Source: Rhodoferax sp. (GTDB lineage: Bacteria; Pseudomonadota; Gammaproteobacteria; Burkholderiales; Burkholderiaceae_C). Taken from it: a stretch of 23,173 nucleotides of DNA. Positions within the stretch are counted from its first letter, which is position 1. Every line of letters begins with the position of its first letter. Of the stretch, positions 1 through 7,716 are shown piece after piece. Position numbers and translations under genes: made by a program. Location of the stretch: assembly GCA_030833685.1 (NCBI GenBank), contig JAURGS010000014.1, positions 1 through 23,173 of the forward strand, written 5' to 3'. The notes beneath the pieces were generated by a model that did no database searches, was not told the DNA's origin, and was given only the letters and a program-made list of their open reading frames with translations.

Positions 1-45
1 ACCTGAAATTTAAACGGAACTTTAGAAAGTGGCAGTTAGCTCAAT

Positions 46-426
46 CTATTTAATACAAACCAGCTTGTGCAGAGAGGCGCCCACTGTCCCTGGCTCGACT
101 CCTGCCCAAGGTGCTGGTTTTTTATCGCTGAGTAATATGTCTCCGTTGGCCATTGGGCGCGAGTAATCGGTGAACGATAGTGTTCTCACTCGGTTTTTCA
201 GGCAGTCAAACTCTTTCCAGGACATTCTTGACCAAACGCCTTCAGCATTTCGTTGATTGAGACTGCGAATCTCCCACATTCTTATCAGGCTGTTGTCCTG
301 GCGTACTGTGGTCGGGTCGATGAAGTACTCTGCCACATCATTTTCACCCACCTTCACCCATTGCGACCACGCACATATCGGGCTTGCAATTAGAAAAACC
401 AGAAGCAGGGATTTGATGCGATGCAT
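46..426 (-). CDS. Small secreted protein, surface-adhesin E-like
   Basis: A 126-residue protein of unknown job, lying in the chromosome outside the inserted element. Residues 1-21 form a clear Sec signal peptide: a short basic start, a hydrophobic core and a likely cleavage after the CAWS region. The mature part has a tryptophan near its start, then a 'YFIDPTTVRQ' strand, a 'VWSRMSWKEFDC' segment and a closing cysteine. This pattern (a Trp, an 'iDp.sir' motif, 'S....dC....r.r' and two cysteines) is what I associate with the surface-adhesin protein E-like family, which is widespread in Betaproteobacteria and mostly uncharacterised. The two mature cysteines could form a disulphide in the periplasm. 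The family assignment rests on recalled motifs only. Confidence 0.75.
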   Translation of the reverse strand: MHRIKSLLLVFLIASPICAWSQWVKVGENDVAEYFIDPTTVRQDNSLIRMWEIRSLNQRNAEGVWSRMSWKEFDCLKNRVRTLSFTDYSRPMANGDILLSDKKPAPWAGVEPGTVGASLHKLVCIK

Positions 427-564
427 GGGTTTTCAGTTCTTTTCTGTGATTTTTGCGCAACTTGTCGTGTCATCTTGAGTGACCTGAAGCCAGATGATGA
501 TACATAAATCTCTTGATCATCAGATAAATGAACCGACACTTTCGCAGCTAGTGATCCGACTGTA

Positions 565-602
565 AATAAAAAAGACTTAGGTAATTTCTTACCTAAGTCT
601 TT
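565..602 (-). terminator. Displaced original tRNA-Asn terminator
   Basis: A perfect 14-bp stem (571-584 with 589-602) closes a TTTC loop. Read on the minus strand it is followed by a T-rich run (565-573). It lies just 3' of the truncated tRNA-Asn end at 610-656. It is therefore best explained as the chromosome's own tRNA-Asn terminator, cut off from the gene when the element integrated. The stem is symmetric, so it may also stop transcripts entering from the other side. Confidence 0.8.
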
Positions 603-609
603 CAATGTT

Positions 610-656
610 TGGCTCCCCGACCTGGGCTCGAACCAGGGACCTACGGATTAACAGTC
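610..656. repeat. Left attachment site (47-bp direct repeat)
   Basis: These 47 bp are identical to 21756-21802, in the same orientation. They match the 3' part of tRNA-Asn from the CCA end to the anticodon stem, and identity stops at 657 (ttag against cggc). The copy lacks the 5' half of the tRNA, so it is a non-functional fragment. It is the junction created when a tyrosine integrase recombined an element into the tRNA 3' end. Confidence 0.93.
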
Positions 657-680
657 TTAGAAAATCAATATTTGCCATTG

Positions 681-709
681 TTGATTCATGTGGATAGAAT
701 ATATATAAA
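681..709 (+). promoter_or_regulatory. Candidate integrase promoter
   Basis: TTGATT at 681-686 and TATAAA at 704-709 are separated by exactly 17 bp, close to the sigma-70 consensus. The site lies in an AT-rich stretch between the left attachment site and the integrase gene, about 100 bp upstream of the preferred start codon. The putative arm-type repeats at 775-796 fall in its leader, so integrase could repress its own synthesis by binding there. Confidence 0.5.
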
Positions 710-774
710 TCAATGGTTTATGTACATTTTTAGTCCGTAGGTGTTGATTGAAATTCGCCAAAATAGTGCATTTT

Positions 775-796
775 TGGCTACGCAGTGGCTACGCAG
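775..796 (+). repeat. Putative integrase arm-type sites, left
   Basis: Two perfect tandem copies of TGGCTACGCAG (775-785 and 786-796) sit between the left junction and the integrase start. The same 11-mer, again in tandem and in the same orientation, is at 21679-21700 beside the right junction. Direct repeats near both ends of a tRNA-integrated element are typical arm-type binding sites for the N-terminal domain of tyrosine integrases. Function is inferred. Confidence 0.65.
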
Positions 797-809
797 ACTA
801 GGGGTTCCG

Positions 810-2192
810 ATGGCAAGGCCAAAGAAAGTCGCGGCGATGGATCTGAGCCAGCCGCATGAGTTGACTGCTGGTTTGATAGAGCGCCTGTCCTGCCGCAATG
901 ACAAGAAAGCGCAGGTATTTTTACGTGACGCTAAAGCCCCCGGCTTGCGGGTTCGCGCATCCAATACGGGCGCTAAGTCATTTGTTTTCGAGGCTAAGTT
1001 AAACCGGCAAACTATCCGGCGCACCATTGGTGATGTTCGTACCTGGAGCATTGAGGCTGCGCGGGTAGAGGCTCGCCGCTTGGCTACCATGCTTGATACC
1101 GGTACTGACCCACGAGAAGTGGAGCGTCAGCAGGCAGCGGACAAAGCTGCCCAAAGAGCAAAGGCTGACGCGTTTGCCATTACTGCGGGCGAGGTGTGGG
1201 CTGCATACATGGAAGCCCGCAAACCATTCTGGAGCGACCGCCATTACCTTGACCATGCAGCCAAGGTGCAGGCTGGAGGGAAATCGACAAATCGAGGAAC
1301 CCGTGGCCGTGGAGTGACCATTGCCGGACCGCTCCATTCACTGATGAGCAAGCGATTGGCAGACTTGGACACGGCAACCATAGAGGAATGGGCAGCAAAG
1401 GAAGCCAAGACCCGCCCCACGGCTGCGCGTCTAGCGTGGAGGTTGCTGAAAGCTTTTCTAACGTGGTGTGGTGAACAGCCCGAATATGCTCCCATCATGG
1501 CCTCGACCAATCCAGCCAAGACCAAGAAAACCAGAGAGGTTCTGGGAAAGGCTGGCGTAAAAAAAGACGCCCTATTGCGTGAGCAGTTGCAAGCATGGTT
1601 TGCTGCCGTTCGAGGAATCAGCAACTCAACGATTGCCGCTTACCTGCAAATCGTCTTGCTCACCGGCGCACGCCCAGGTGAAGTGTTGGCGCTACGTTGG
1701 GAGGATGTGGACAGAAAGTGGAATAGCCTGACTATGCGCGACAAGGTTGAAGGCGACCGAATGATTCCCCTGACCCCTTATGTTGCCGAACTGGTGGCAT
1801 CGCTACCTAAGCGGGTGAAGGTTGACAAAATTACTGTCGAGAAAAAAGCAAACCCGTGGGTGTTTTCTAGCGATACAGCAGAGGCAGGGGCTTTGACTAT
1901 CCCGCGCAGCCAACACGTCAGCGCCTGTAAGGTGGCTGGCATCGAGGGGCTGACCCTGCACGGACTGCGCCGGTCATTTAAGAGCCTGACCGAATGGCTG
2001 GAAATCCCTGCTGGTGTGACGGCGCAAATCATGGGCCATAAGCCAAGTGCTACCGCGGAAAAGCACTACACGGTCCGTCCGCTTGACCTGCTGCGCCTGC
2101 ACCACGAGCGCATCGAGGCGTGGATATTGGAGCAAGCGGGAGTGCCGTATGTTCAAAAAGATGAACCTGGAAAGCTAACGCTTATAGCTTGA
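810..2192 (+). CDS. Tyrosine-type integrase
   Basis: Site-specific recombinase of 460 residues that would integrate and excise the element at tRNA-Asn. The N-terminal third has the short beta-rich arm-binding domain seen in P4-like integrases ('APGLRVRASNTGAKSFVFEAK', then a Glu/Ala-rich helix). The middle is the core-binding helical domain. The catalytic domain has Arg288 in 'TGARPGEVLALRWEDVD', His384 and Arg387 in 'LHGLRRSF', His410 in 'MGHK' and the nucleophile Tyr420 in 'EKHYTVR', so all key residues are present. I prefer ATG at 810, preceded by AGGGG. An upstream in-frame start at 741 would make the putative arm sites part of the coding region. The gene is adjacent to the left attachment site, as usual for such elements. 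Confidence 0.95.
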   Translation: MARPKKVAAMDLSQPHELTAGLIERLSCRNDKKAQVFLRDAKAPGLRVRASNTGAKSFVFEAKLNRQTIRRTIGDVRTWSIEAARVEARRLATMLDTGTDPREVERQQAADKAAQRAKADAFAITAGEVWAAYMEARKPFWSDRHYLDHAAKVQAGGKSTNRGTRGRGVTIAGPLHSLMSKRLADLDTATIEEWAAKEAKTRPTAARLAWRLLKAFLTWCGEQPEYAPIMASTNPAKTKKTREVLGKAGVKKDALLREQLQAWFAAVRGISNSTIAAYLQIVLLTGARPGEVLALRWEDVDRKWNSLTMRDKVEGDRMIPLTPYVAELVASLPKRVKVDKITVEKKANPWVFSSDTAEAGALTIPRSQHVSACKVAGIEGLTLHGLRRSFKSLTEWLEIPAGVTAQIMGHKPSATAEKHYTVRPLDLLRLHHERIEAWILEQAGVPYVQKDEPGKLTLIA

Positions 2193-2302
2193 TACGAATT
2201 AGCCCCGGCTAGGCCCGCGTACCGAAAAGTGGGACACCTTCACCCGCCTGCCGAAGTTACTCTTGAAGGTTGTATTCAGATGAGGTGTCTAGGGTGACAA
2301 CA

Positions 2303-2965
2303 ATGCTGGTACTTGAGCACGATGGCTTGGATATGGCCAGAACACTCGCATGGATGATTTTCCCCAAGAGCGAAATTCATCGAAAGCAACATCTTGCACG
2401 AACAATCGCTTGGGTAGCATGTGAAGACACGAATAGCAATGGTGAAATTGTTTTATCAGCAGCCGCCATGAAAGAAATATTGGTTGGGCCAGGCAAGGTA
2501 GAGATGGAAGAAATGGCAGCGGAAGCCGCGAAGCGCGGAACTGTGGCTGGTGATTTACTCGCATTGATATACAAAATGGACGCAGGTGGACATTCGGAGC
2601 CCAGCTTCGGAAAAGCCATCGAGCAATACAAGAGCTTTGCCTTGGGCTTAAAGTATGGCGACGGTGAATCATTGAAATATTCAGAGGAAACACTTCGGAC
2701 TTACTTCAAGGACTACGCTAGTGTGTCGCATCTGTGGGCGGCATTTAGATTCAATCAAGGGCCGTACTTCTTTGCTAAAGATCCAAGAGACGTGTTCAGG
2801 ACCGATAAAGCCTTTGTTGATTTTCTTGGAGTTGCAAAGTCGATTGCGCAATTCGCATCAACCTTCATCCCCAAACGTACGAAGCCTCCAAAGCCCATAG
2901 TTTCGCTTGAAGTATTTCTTCAGATTCCAGAAGAAATACCAGCAATGAATCTTGTTTTGAAGTGA
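2303..2965 (+). CDS. Hypothetical protein of the element
   Basis: A 220-residue protein I do not recognise. It has no signal peptide or membrane span and looks soluble and mostly helical. It has an acidic/helical middle ('EMEEMAAEAAKRGTVAGDLLALIYKMDAGG'-type helices around residues 75-105) and a conserved-looking 'SVSHLWAAFRF' segment near residue 140. The ATG at 2303 follows AGGGTG at a good distance. An in-frame TTG at 2270 is a possible longer start. It lies between the integrase and the AlpA-like gene, a usual place for element-specific accessory genes. Its base composition is more AT-rich than the hydrogenase cargo. No function is proposed. Confidence 0.7.
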   Translation: MLVLEHDGLDMARTLAWMIFPKSEIHRKQHLARTIAWVACEDTNSNGEIVLSAAAMKEILVGPGKVEMEEMAAEAAKRGTVAGDLLALIYKMDAGGHSEPSFGKAIEQYKSFALGLKYGDGESLKYSEETLRTYFKDYASVSHLWAAFRFNQGPYFFAKDPRDVFRTDKAFVDFLGVAKSIAQFASTFIPKRTKPPKPIVSLEVFLQIPEEIPAMNLVLK

Positions 2966-3061
2966 TTTTGCGACTGGCCTAATCTACTCTAGACCAGTTT
3001 TAAGCAAAGCAAATATGAACAAAATCGGCAACCATGTTCAACAAACCGAGAGGTTATCAAC

Positions 3062-3274
3062 ATGGCTGCAAAGACCATTCAACCCGTGGCGCTGGAGCAA
3101 GAAACCCGCGCCGCACTGCCGACACCAGAGGCAGCGCACCATCTGAACCGAGCACAGCAGACATTGCGACTTTGGGCCTGCTATGAGGACGGGCCAATCA
3201 GACCCTTGCGAATCAATGGCAGGCTTGCTTGGCCGACGAGCGAACTACGCCGCTTGTTGGGGGTGGCACTATGA
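3062..3274 (+). CDS. AlpA/excisionase-like small DNA-binding protein
   Basis: A 70-residue protein with one winged-helix/MerR-like DNA-binding unit: 'TPEAAHHLNRAQQTLRLWA' forms a helix-turn-helix, followed by a wing ('IRPLRINGRLAWPTSELRRLL'). This layout is typical of AlpA and excisionase-type regulators of integrated elements, which control integrase expression or excision direction. The ATG has a good AGAGGTT ribosome site. Its TGA overlaps the next gene's ATG in an ATGA, indicating translational coupling. Whether it acts as an excisionase or as a transcription factor cannot be told from the sequence. Confidence 0.75.
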   Translation: MAAKTIQPVALEQETRAALPTPEAAHHLNRAQQTLRLWACYEDGPIRPLRINGRLAWPTSELRRLLGVAL

Positions 3275-3729
3275 AAAACGCCCGACTTCTCCAAAAAAAA
3301 CCAGAATCGAGCGCCCTAGAAACAATCACCCCCACCAAAACTGCTCAATCTTTAAGCACTGACAAACCTCGGCACCAAGCTGATAAGCATGTCGAAACGC
3401 CTCATTCGACAAAAGAAGCGCAAGAGCCAATAGGGCTTGATGGCAAGTACAGCAACAAAAGTGACTTTCTGGCTAATGCCATATCAATGGACTTGAGGAT
3501 TACTCCTGAGGAGGGGCGAAATATTGAAACAGCATACCGCCGTGGTTACCACCAAGGCGCGTACAAAGCGTTAGACCAGATATTTTCCGGCTACTCGCAT
3601 CCAGAACTCAGCAATTGGCTAAACAGAGTCTACGAGTGGAGGTTCAAGCTAATAGACACTCCTGAGTGCTTCTTGATGACGCCACCACCGGAGCCATGCC
3701 CACGGACAAAAAGTGGGGTGACAAAGTGA
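3271..3729 (+). CDS. Small element protein preceding the helicase
   Basis: A 152-residue protein of unknown function. The first 50 residues are Lys/Ser/Thr/Gln-rich and probably disordered. The C-terminal half has a helical segment 'IETAYRRGYHQGAYKALDQI', a motif I recall from small proteins encoded next to primase/helicase genes in Burkholderiales prophages and islands. Its start overlaps the previous stop (ATGA) and its stop overlaps a GTG start of the helicase gene (GTGA), so the three genes form a coupled unit. A role in replication or copy control is only inferred from position. Confidence 0.75.
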   Translation: MKNARLLQKKPESSALETITPTKTAQSLSTDKPRHQADKHVETPHSTKEAQEPIGLDGKYSNKSDFLANAISMDLRITPEEGRNIETAYRRGYHQGAYKALDQIFSGYSHPELSNWLNRVYEWRFKLIDTPECFLMTPPPEPCPRTKSGVTK

Positions 3730-5996
3730 AAGCGCATCAATTGATCTGGACAGAAATGACTGATAAATATGGCACCACGATGACTGCCATCCATGGCACA
3801 TGGCCTGAAATGGTTGACCGTCTGCGCAACGTTGGTGCTTTTCCAAGTAAGGACAAATGCCCATGGATTAAGGGGGCTTCATTTGGTGACATCCGTACTC
3901 CCATTCGTATAGAGAATGGGAAGAAGAAAGGCGGAAGCCTTCGCCACGATGGCAATGTACTTGCCGTCTATGCAATCGAAGGAGATTACGACGGCGAAGA
4001 GATGACCATGGATGAGGCTGTAGCAAAGCTGGAGCACTACGGCATACGAGCAGCGCTCTATCCAAGCCCCAGCAGCAGGCCAAATAAACCCCGTTGGCGC
4101 GTTATCGCACCTCTGTCTAGGGCGCATTCGCCCCATGAGCGTGCGAGGCTTGTGGCCCGTTTAAACGGCGCGCTAGGTGGGGTCCTGGCAAATGAGTCGT
4201 TCACTCTTTCGCAAGGTTACTTCTTTGGGGCTACACCCACAAACGGCTATGACGTCTTAAAAACTTTTGATGACCCGGAAGAGGGTAGCTGCATTGATGA
4301 GTTGAGCGAATTAGACAAGATTGCCATTGGCAAGACGGCTGGGGGATTAGCCTTCACAAATCGACCAAATGCATCTGGTGAACGAGCGCCTATTGGGGCT
4401 GAGATGTTCAGGCTCGCAGTCGAACAAAAAGGACGCCTGCTGGTAACTGGGGATGGGCGTAGGGAAATGCTCAAAACCTACATTGCCAGCCGTTCAGCGC
4501 GCCGTATGCCTGCTGATGACATTCGGTTGCTGGTTAGCGTCATAGCAGCAATGTTCTTTGACCCAGCTGACCCACTGGATACTAAAAACATTGATGACAT
4601 AGTCAGGCATTTTCAACTGAAGGATTTGAATCCACATGTTGGTTCGTCTGGTCTCCTTGGGAATGCAGGCACGGTTGTTGATGCAGATACGGGCGAAATC
4701 ATCCCGCCAGCGCCCATGTTCAAGCCCGTTAGCGTGCTGGACGTGCTTTCCAGCCCAGCGCAGCCCCCGCAGTTTGTCTGGGATGGCTACTTGCCTCGCG
4801 GTGTGGTGACGCTAATGGGTGCACATGGCGGCACTGGTAAAAGCACTATTGCCCTTATGTTGGCTGTCTGCACGGCTCTGGGTCGCCCCCTGTTTGGTGT
4901 GGCAACCAAATCATGCAACGTCCTGTTTGCAAGCCTGGAAGATGGGATGGGCATCGTGCGGCATCGGCTTGCCAGCATCTGCACTAGCCTGCTCATCAAC
5001 CCGGCTGAGTTGGAAGGCAAGCTGCATATCGTTGATGGGACAGAAAATCCAGAATTGTTTAGTGCAGACCATCGCGGGGCTGGGAACACTACACAAAGCT
5101 ATGCGGAGTTGAGCGAGTTAGCACTTTCAGTAAGTGCGGGGCTGGTTATTGTGGACAACGCATCGGACGCCTACGGTGGCGATGAAATCCAACGACGACA
5201 AGTTCGTGCATTTTTGCGTTCCTTGGTGCTGCTGGCAAACTCCGCGGACTGCGCTGTCTTGCTGCTGGCCCACGTCGATAAAAACACCAGCAAGGCTCGC
5301 AGGGCTGAAGGCGGCGAAGGCTACTCAGGGTCAACAGCATGGCACAACAGCGCACGTAGCCGACTTTTTATGACTCGCAATGATTCTGGTGGACTGACTC
5401 TAGAACACCAGAAGAGCAACCTGGGTCTTTGCCGTGAAACCTTAGCCCTGGAGTGGCCCGATGCAGGATTGCCCCAACTCCTGGCAATCAATCAGGTCGA
5501 TAACCCACTAAACCCATTTTTGCAGCGGCTGCAAGGGCGTGCAGAGGACGAACGTGCAATTAGCGTTCTAAGAATGATTGCCGAATTTGAGTCTCGCCAG
5601 CAGTATTGCAGCCCGGTAGCTACTGCCCGCAATAACGTGTATGCAACGCTAAAAAGTGAACCCGTATTTCAAAAGCTGAAGCTAAATGCAGATGCGTGCA
5701 AACGCATTGTCACCCAGTGCCAGCGCGCCAAGTGGATTGAGTCCGTGGAGTACCGCACCCATGACCGTAAGACCAGACTTCGCTGGACTCTTACAAGTGT
5801 GGGGCGAGCAATTGCCGGGCTACCTGCGCTTTCTGCGCCTTGCGCGCCGTGCGCTGTAGAAAGCGCAGAGAGCGCAGAGGGCGCGGGGGGCGCGCCTTGC
5901 GCGCCTTCCTGCGCGGGGGGTGTGGGGGGAGAGCGCGCACGCTTGGCACCAGAGGAAGACGCACTAACTGATTCCAAGGTTACGCCGACAGCATGA
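3726..5996 (+). CDS. RepA-like replicative helicase/primase-type protein
   Basis: A large protein (756 residues from GTG 3726) with a RecA-fold ATPase of the RepA/AAA_25 type. The Walker A motif GAHGGTGKST is at about residues 365-374 and the Walker B strand 'LVIVDNASD' at about 473-481, followed by 'VLLLAHVDK'. The first roughly 300 residues resemble the N-terminal domains fused to such helicases in mobile elements ('YPSPSSRPNKPRWRVIAPL', 'SQGYFFGATP'), which may be primase-like. A winged-helix-like C-terminal part precedes an unusual Ala/Cys/Gly low-complexity tail (about residues 700-740). It probably unwinds DNA for element replication after excision. GTG 3726 fits the GTGA overlap and the GGGGTG ribosome site. 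ATG 3696 is an alternative that would overlap the previous gene by 34 bp. Confidence 0.85.
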   Translation: MKAHQLIWTEMTDKYGTTMTAIHGTWPEMVDRLRNVGAFPSKDKCPWIKGASFGDIRTPIRIENGKKKGGSLRHDGNVLAVYAIEGDYDGEEMTMDEAVAKLEHYGIRAALYPSPSSRPNKPRWRVIAPLSRAHSPHERARLVARLNGALGGVLANESFTLSQGYFFGATPTNGYDVLKTFDDPEEGSCIDELSELDKIAIGKTAGGLAFTNRPNASGERAPIGAEMFRLAVEQKGRLLVTGDGRREMLKTYIASRSARRMPADDIRLLVSVIAAMFFDPADPLDTKNIDDIVRHFQLKDLNPHVGSSGLLGNAGTVVDADTGEIIPPAPMFKPVSVLDVLSSPAQPPQFVWDGYLPRGVVTLMGAHGGTGKSTIALMLAVCTALGRPLFGVATKSCNVLFASLEDGMGIVRHRLASICTSLLINPAELEGKLHIVDGTENPELFSADHRGAGNTTQSYAELSELALSVSAGLVIVDNASDAYGGDEIQRRQVRAFLRSLVLLANSADCAVLLLAHVDKNTSKARRAEGGEGYSGSTAWHNSARSRLFMTRNDSGGLTLEHQKSNLGLCRETLALEWPDAGLPQLLAINQVDNPLNPFLQRLQGRAEDERAISVLRMIAEFESRQQYCSPVATARNNVYATLKSEPVFQKLKLNADACKRIVTQCQRAKWIESVEYRTHDRKTRLRWTLTSVGRAIAGLPALSAPCAPCAVESAESAEGAGGAPCAPSCAGGVGGERARLAPEEDALTDSKVTPTA

Positions 5997-6045
5997 CCAT
6001 AAAGACCAATACAGACGTTTCTCAGGACAAAAAAGGAGCGCGGCA

Positions 6046-6705
6046 ATGGCACCAATAAACGAGTTATCCCTTGATGAGCGGTTTCTGACAGAGACTCAGA
6101 AAGAGCGAATCAAGACCCAGCCCACAAGCCCAGATGAGTTTGCGAAACTTGCAGCACAAGTCACTGCTACTGCCTTCACCTCCCCAGAGGTCACTTCTGC
6201 ATCTGTGATTCAGGACTTGCAGCAGCAGGCCGACATCAATGCCCTGGTGGATGTACTGCGTCACCAGACCGCCAAGGTGCGAGGTGGGGACATGGAGCGC
6301 CCTAAGGCAATTCTGATGGCGCAGGCTCATGCCCTAGACAGCCTTTTCCTGACCCTGACAAAGCGGGCAATGAGCAATGCCCGGGATGGCAAATACCTGG
6401 ATGCAGCAGACCGATATTTAAGGCTGGCTCTCAAGGCTCAGGGGCAGGCAGTCCGCACCCTGGAGGTGCTCAATGAGTTGGTCAACCCGCGCCCCGTGGC
6501 TTATTTCAAGCAAGCCAACATAGCCCAAAACCAGCAAATAAATCATCCCCCCGCGGGGGAGGGTCAAAAAACTGAAATTCAAACTATCAACGAGGCCAGC
6601 CATGAGTTACATCAGAACACCAGCACACCGCGCATTAAGAGCGGTATTGATTCACCAGTGGCAACCTTGGCAGTACTCAACCGGGCCAAAGTCGGAGCAG
6701 GGTAA
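6046..6705 (+). CDS. Conserved mobile-element protein
   Basis: A 219-residue soluble helical protein. The central part ('MAQAHALDSLFLTLTKRAM ... YLRLALKAQGQAVRTLEVL') ends in 'VNPRPVAYFKQANIAQNQQ'. That block is familiar from proteins encoded after the helicase in Burkholderiales prophages and genomic islands, but I know of no established function. The tail after residue 165 is polar and probably disordered. The start is well supported by AAAGGAG eight bases upstream. Its last 104 bp overlap the next gene in another frame, an arrangement I regard as usual for this gene pair. Confidence 0.8.
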   Translation: MAPINELSLDERFLTETQKERIKTQPTSPDEFAKLAAQVTATAFTSPEVTSASVIQDLQQQADINALVDVLRHQTAKVRGGDMERPKAILMAQAHALDSLFLTLTKRAMSNARDGKYLDAADRYLRLALKAQGQAVRTLEVLNELVNPRPVAYFKQANIAQNQQINHPPAGEGQKTEIQTINEASHELHQNTSTPRIKSGIDSPVATLAVLNRAKVGAG

Positions 6706-6820
6706 GAAAAAGGTTAGCCGAAATGCCGACAAAGGAATGGCCCTGTTTCGCCTGCAACTGAAGATAGTCCAGCAGACGCTCAGGGAGCAGGACAAGCAGC
6801 TTGGGGACTTGATGGCTTGA
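6602..6820 (+). CDS. Small 'STGPKS-GK' motif element protein
   Basis: A 72-residue basic protein overlapping the end of the preceding gene by about 100 bp in a different reading frame. It carries 'LIHQWQPWQYSTGPKSEQGK', then 'VSRNADKG'. This is the 'W.PW..STGP.t.eGKa.vsrNA.kG' motif I recall from short proteins in phages and islands of Proteobacteria, and it is strong evidence that this overlapping frame is real. The function is unknown; the Lys/Arg-rich motif suggests nucleic-acid contact. A GAGG ribosome site lies just upstream. It is the last gene of the replication module. Confidence 0.75.
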   Translation: MSYIRTPAHRALRAVLIHQWQPWQYSTGPKSEQGKKKVSRNADKGMALFRLQLKIVQQTLREQDKQLGDLMA

Positions 6821-7131
6821 TCCTGCCCGCTAACCATTGCCCCATCAAGCAAGTCTCTGAACGGAGTCACTGGAAGACAAGAGTTGCTGCGCCTTGACCA
6901 GAACCAAATTGCCGCCCTTCCATCTAGCCGCTAAACTGCGACAAATAGGAGGTGTTTACGCGGCATTTTACATTCAAGCCAGTGTTCACGTTGAATATTG
7001 AGCCACTGTTTTAGGGAAGTTTTGTTTAGTTGTTTGTGGATAAGTCTAGTTGCTCGGTGGACTGGGCTTCTCCTTTCTGGGCTTTGGCCTGCTGAGGTTT
7101 GACGGGTGCGTCTTCTCAATGGGTTATGGAG
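6821..7131. other. Gene-free stretch between the replication module and hydrogenase operon
   Basis: About 310 bp between two convergent gene groups. I see no credible coding frame, tRNA or clear terminator hairpin. A ribosome-site-like AGGAGG near 6948 is not followed by an open frame of useful length. The segment is AT-richer toward 6960-7040. It may simply be the seam where the cargo joined the mobile backbone. Confidence 0.5.
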
Positions 7132-7707
7132 TCAGCTTTGGTGGCCAAGCCCGTTCATATCGGCGCCGATCAGCCCGGTCGACGACAGTTTTCCGTGTAG
7201 CCCATGGTGGATGCTTACCAGATACTCCTCGATCACCGTCTTCACCAGCGCACAGGCTGAAGGAACCGCGGCTGCAACGGGCGGGTTCAGTCCGATGCCA
7301 ATGTCATCTGCCTCGACTGGCTCACACCCAATGATGCGAATCAGCGGGGGCAATCGACCGATCGATCGTGAAAAGGCAAGCGCCCGCATCGGAGTGGCGT
7401 AATGCGTGTCAGCAAAATAGTCGCATCTTTCCTGAAGCGACAGCCCGGTCATGTCAGGCACCTGCGGCTCAAGCAGGTAAAGATCCCCCGGGCGCCCGCC
7501 GCGCTGATACGCGTCCACAATGATCAGCAAGTTGCAGGGCTCTTCGAGCGCCTGAATAAGGGTCATGCCTCCGATGCCGATATCGAGAACCGTGACCTCG
7601 GGTGGCAGCATCGGATGGTCAAGCATCTTTTGTGCAACCGCGACCCCGAACCCGTCGTCTTGATGCAGCACATTCCCAACCCCTGCGACCACGACCCTCT
7701 GGGACAT
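7132..7707 (-). CDS. Hydrogenase maturation endopeptidase, HyaD/HybD family
   Basis: Nickel-dependent endopeptidase that removes the C-terminal extension of the large subunit after the NiFe site is complete. The 191-residue protein opens with 'VVVAGVGNVLHQDDGFG', the family signature. The expected metal-sensing ligands align as Asp17 or Asp18, Asp65 in 'LIIVDAYQRGG' and His102 in 'DTHYATP'. The family usually has Glu at the first position in HybD, so the Asp is a mild variant. About 28 residues extend beyond the usual end. The ATG at 7707 follows AGGTG and is preferred over GTG 7713. It is the last gene of the structural operon. The target is presumably the large subunit encoded at 9458-11335, which keeps a 21-residue tail after its final histidine. 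Confidence 0.9.
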   Translation of the reverse strand: MSQRVVVAGVGNVLHQDDGFGVAVAQKMLDHPMLPPEVTVLDIGIGGMTLIQALEEPCNLLIIVDAYQRGGRPGDLYLLEPQVPDMTGLSLQERCDYFADTHYATPMRALAFSRSIGRLPPLIRIIGCEPVEADDIGIGLNPPVAAAVPSACALVKTVIEEYLVSIHHGLHGKLSSTGLIGADMNGLGHQS

Positions 7708-7716
7708 ATGCACACC

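Noticed and set aside
610..656. A second tRNA-Asn gene at the left end
   Set aside because: Only the 3' 47 nt match; the 5' half, D-arm and one acceptor strand are missing, so it is a junction fragment.
741..809. A longer integrase N-terminus
   Set aside because: The added residues do not resemble integrase N-termini, and the DNA carries the tandem TGGCTACGCAG repeats. ATG 810 has a good ribosome site.
5826..5935. CRISPR-like repeat array
   Set aside because: The units are irregular, very short, GC-only and inside the helicase reading frame, without spacers.
6821..7131. A small gene after the AGGAGG-like site near 6948
   Set aside because: No start codon with a useful open frame follows at the right spacing on the plus strand.
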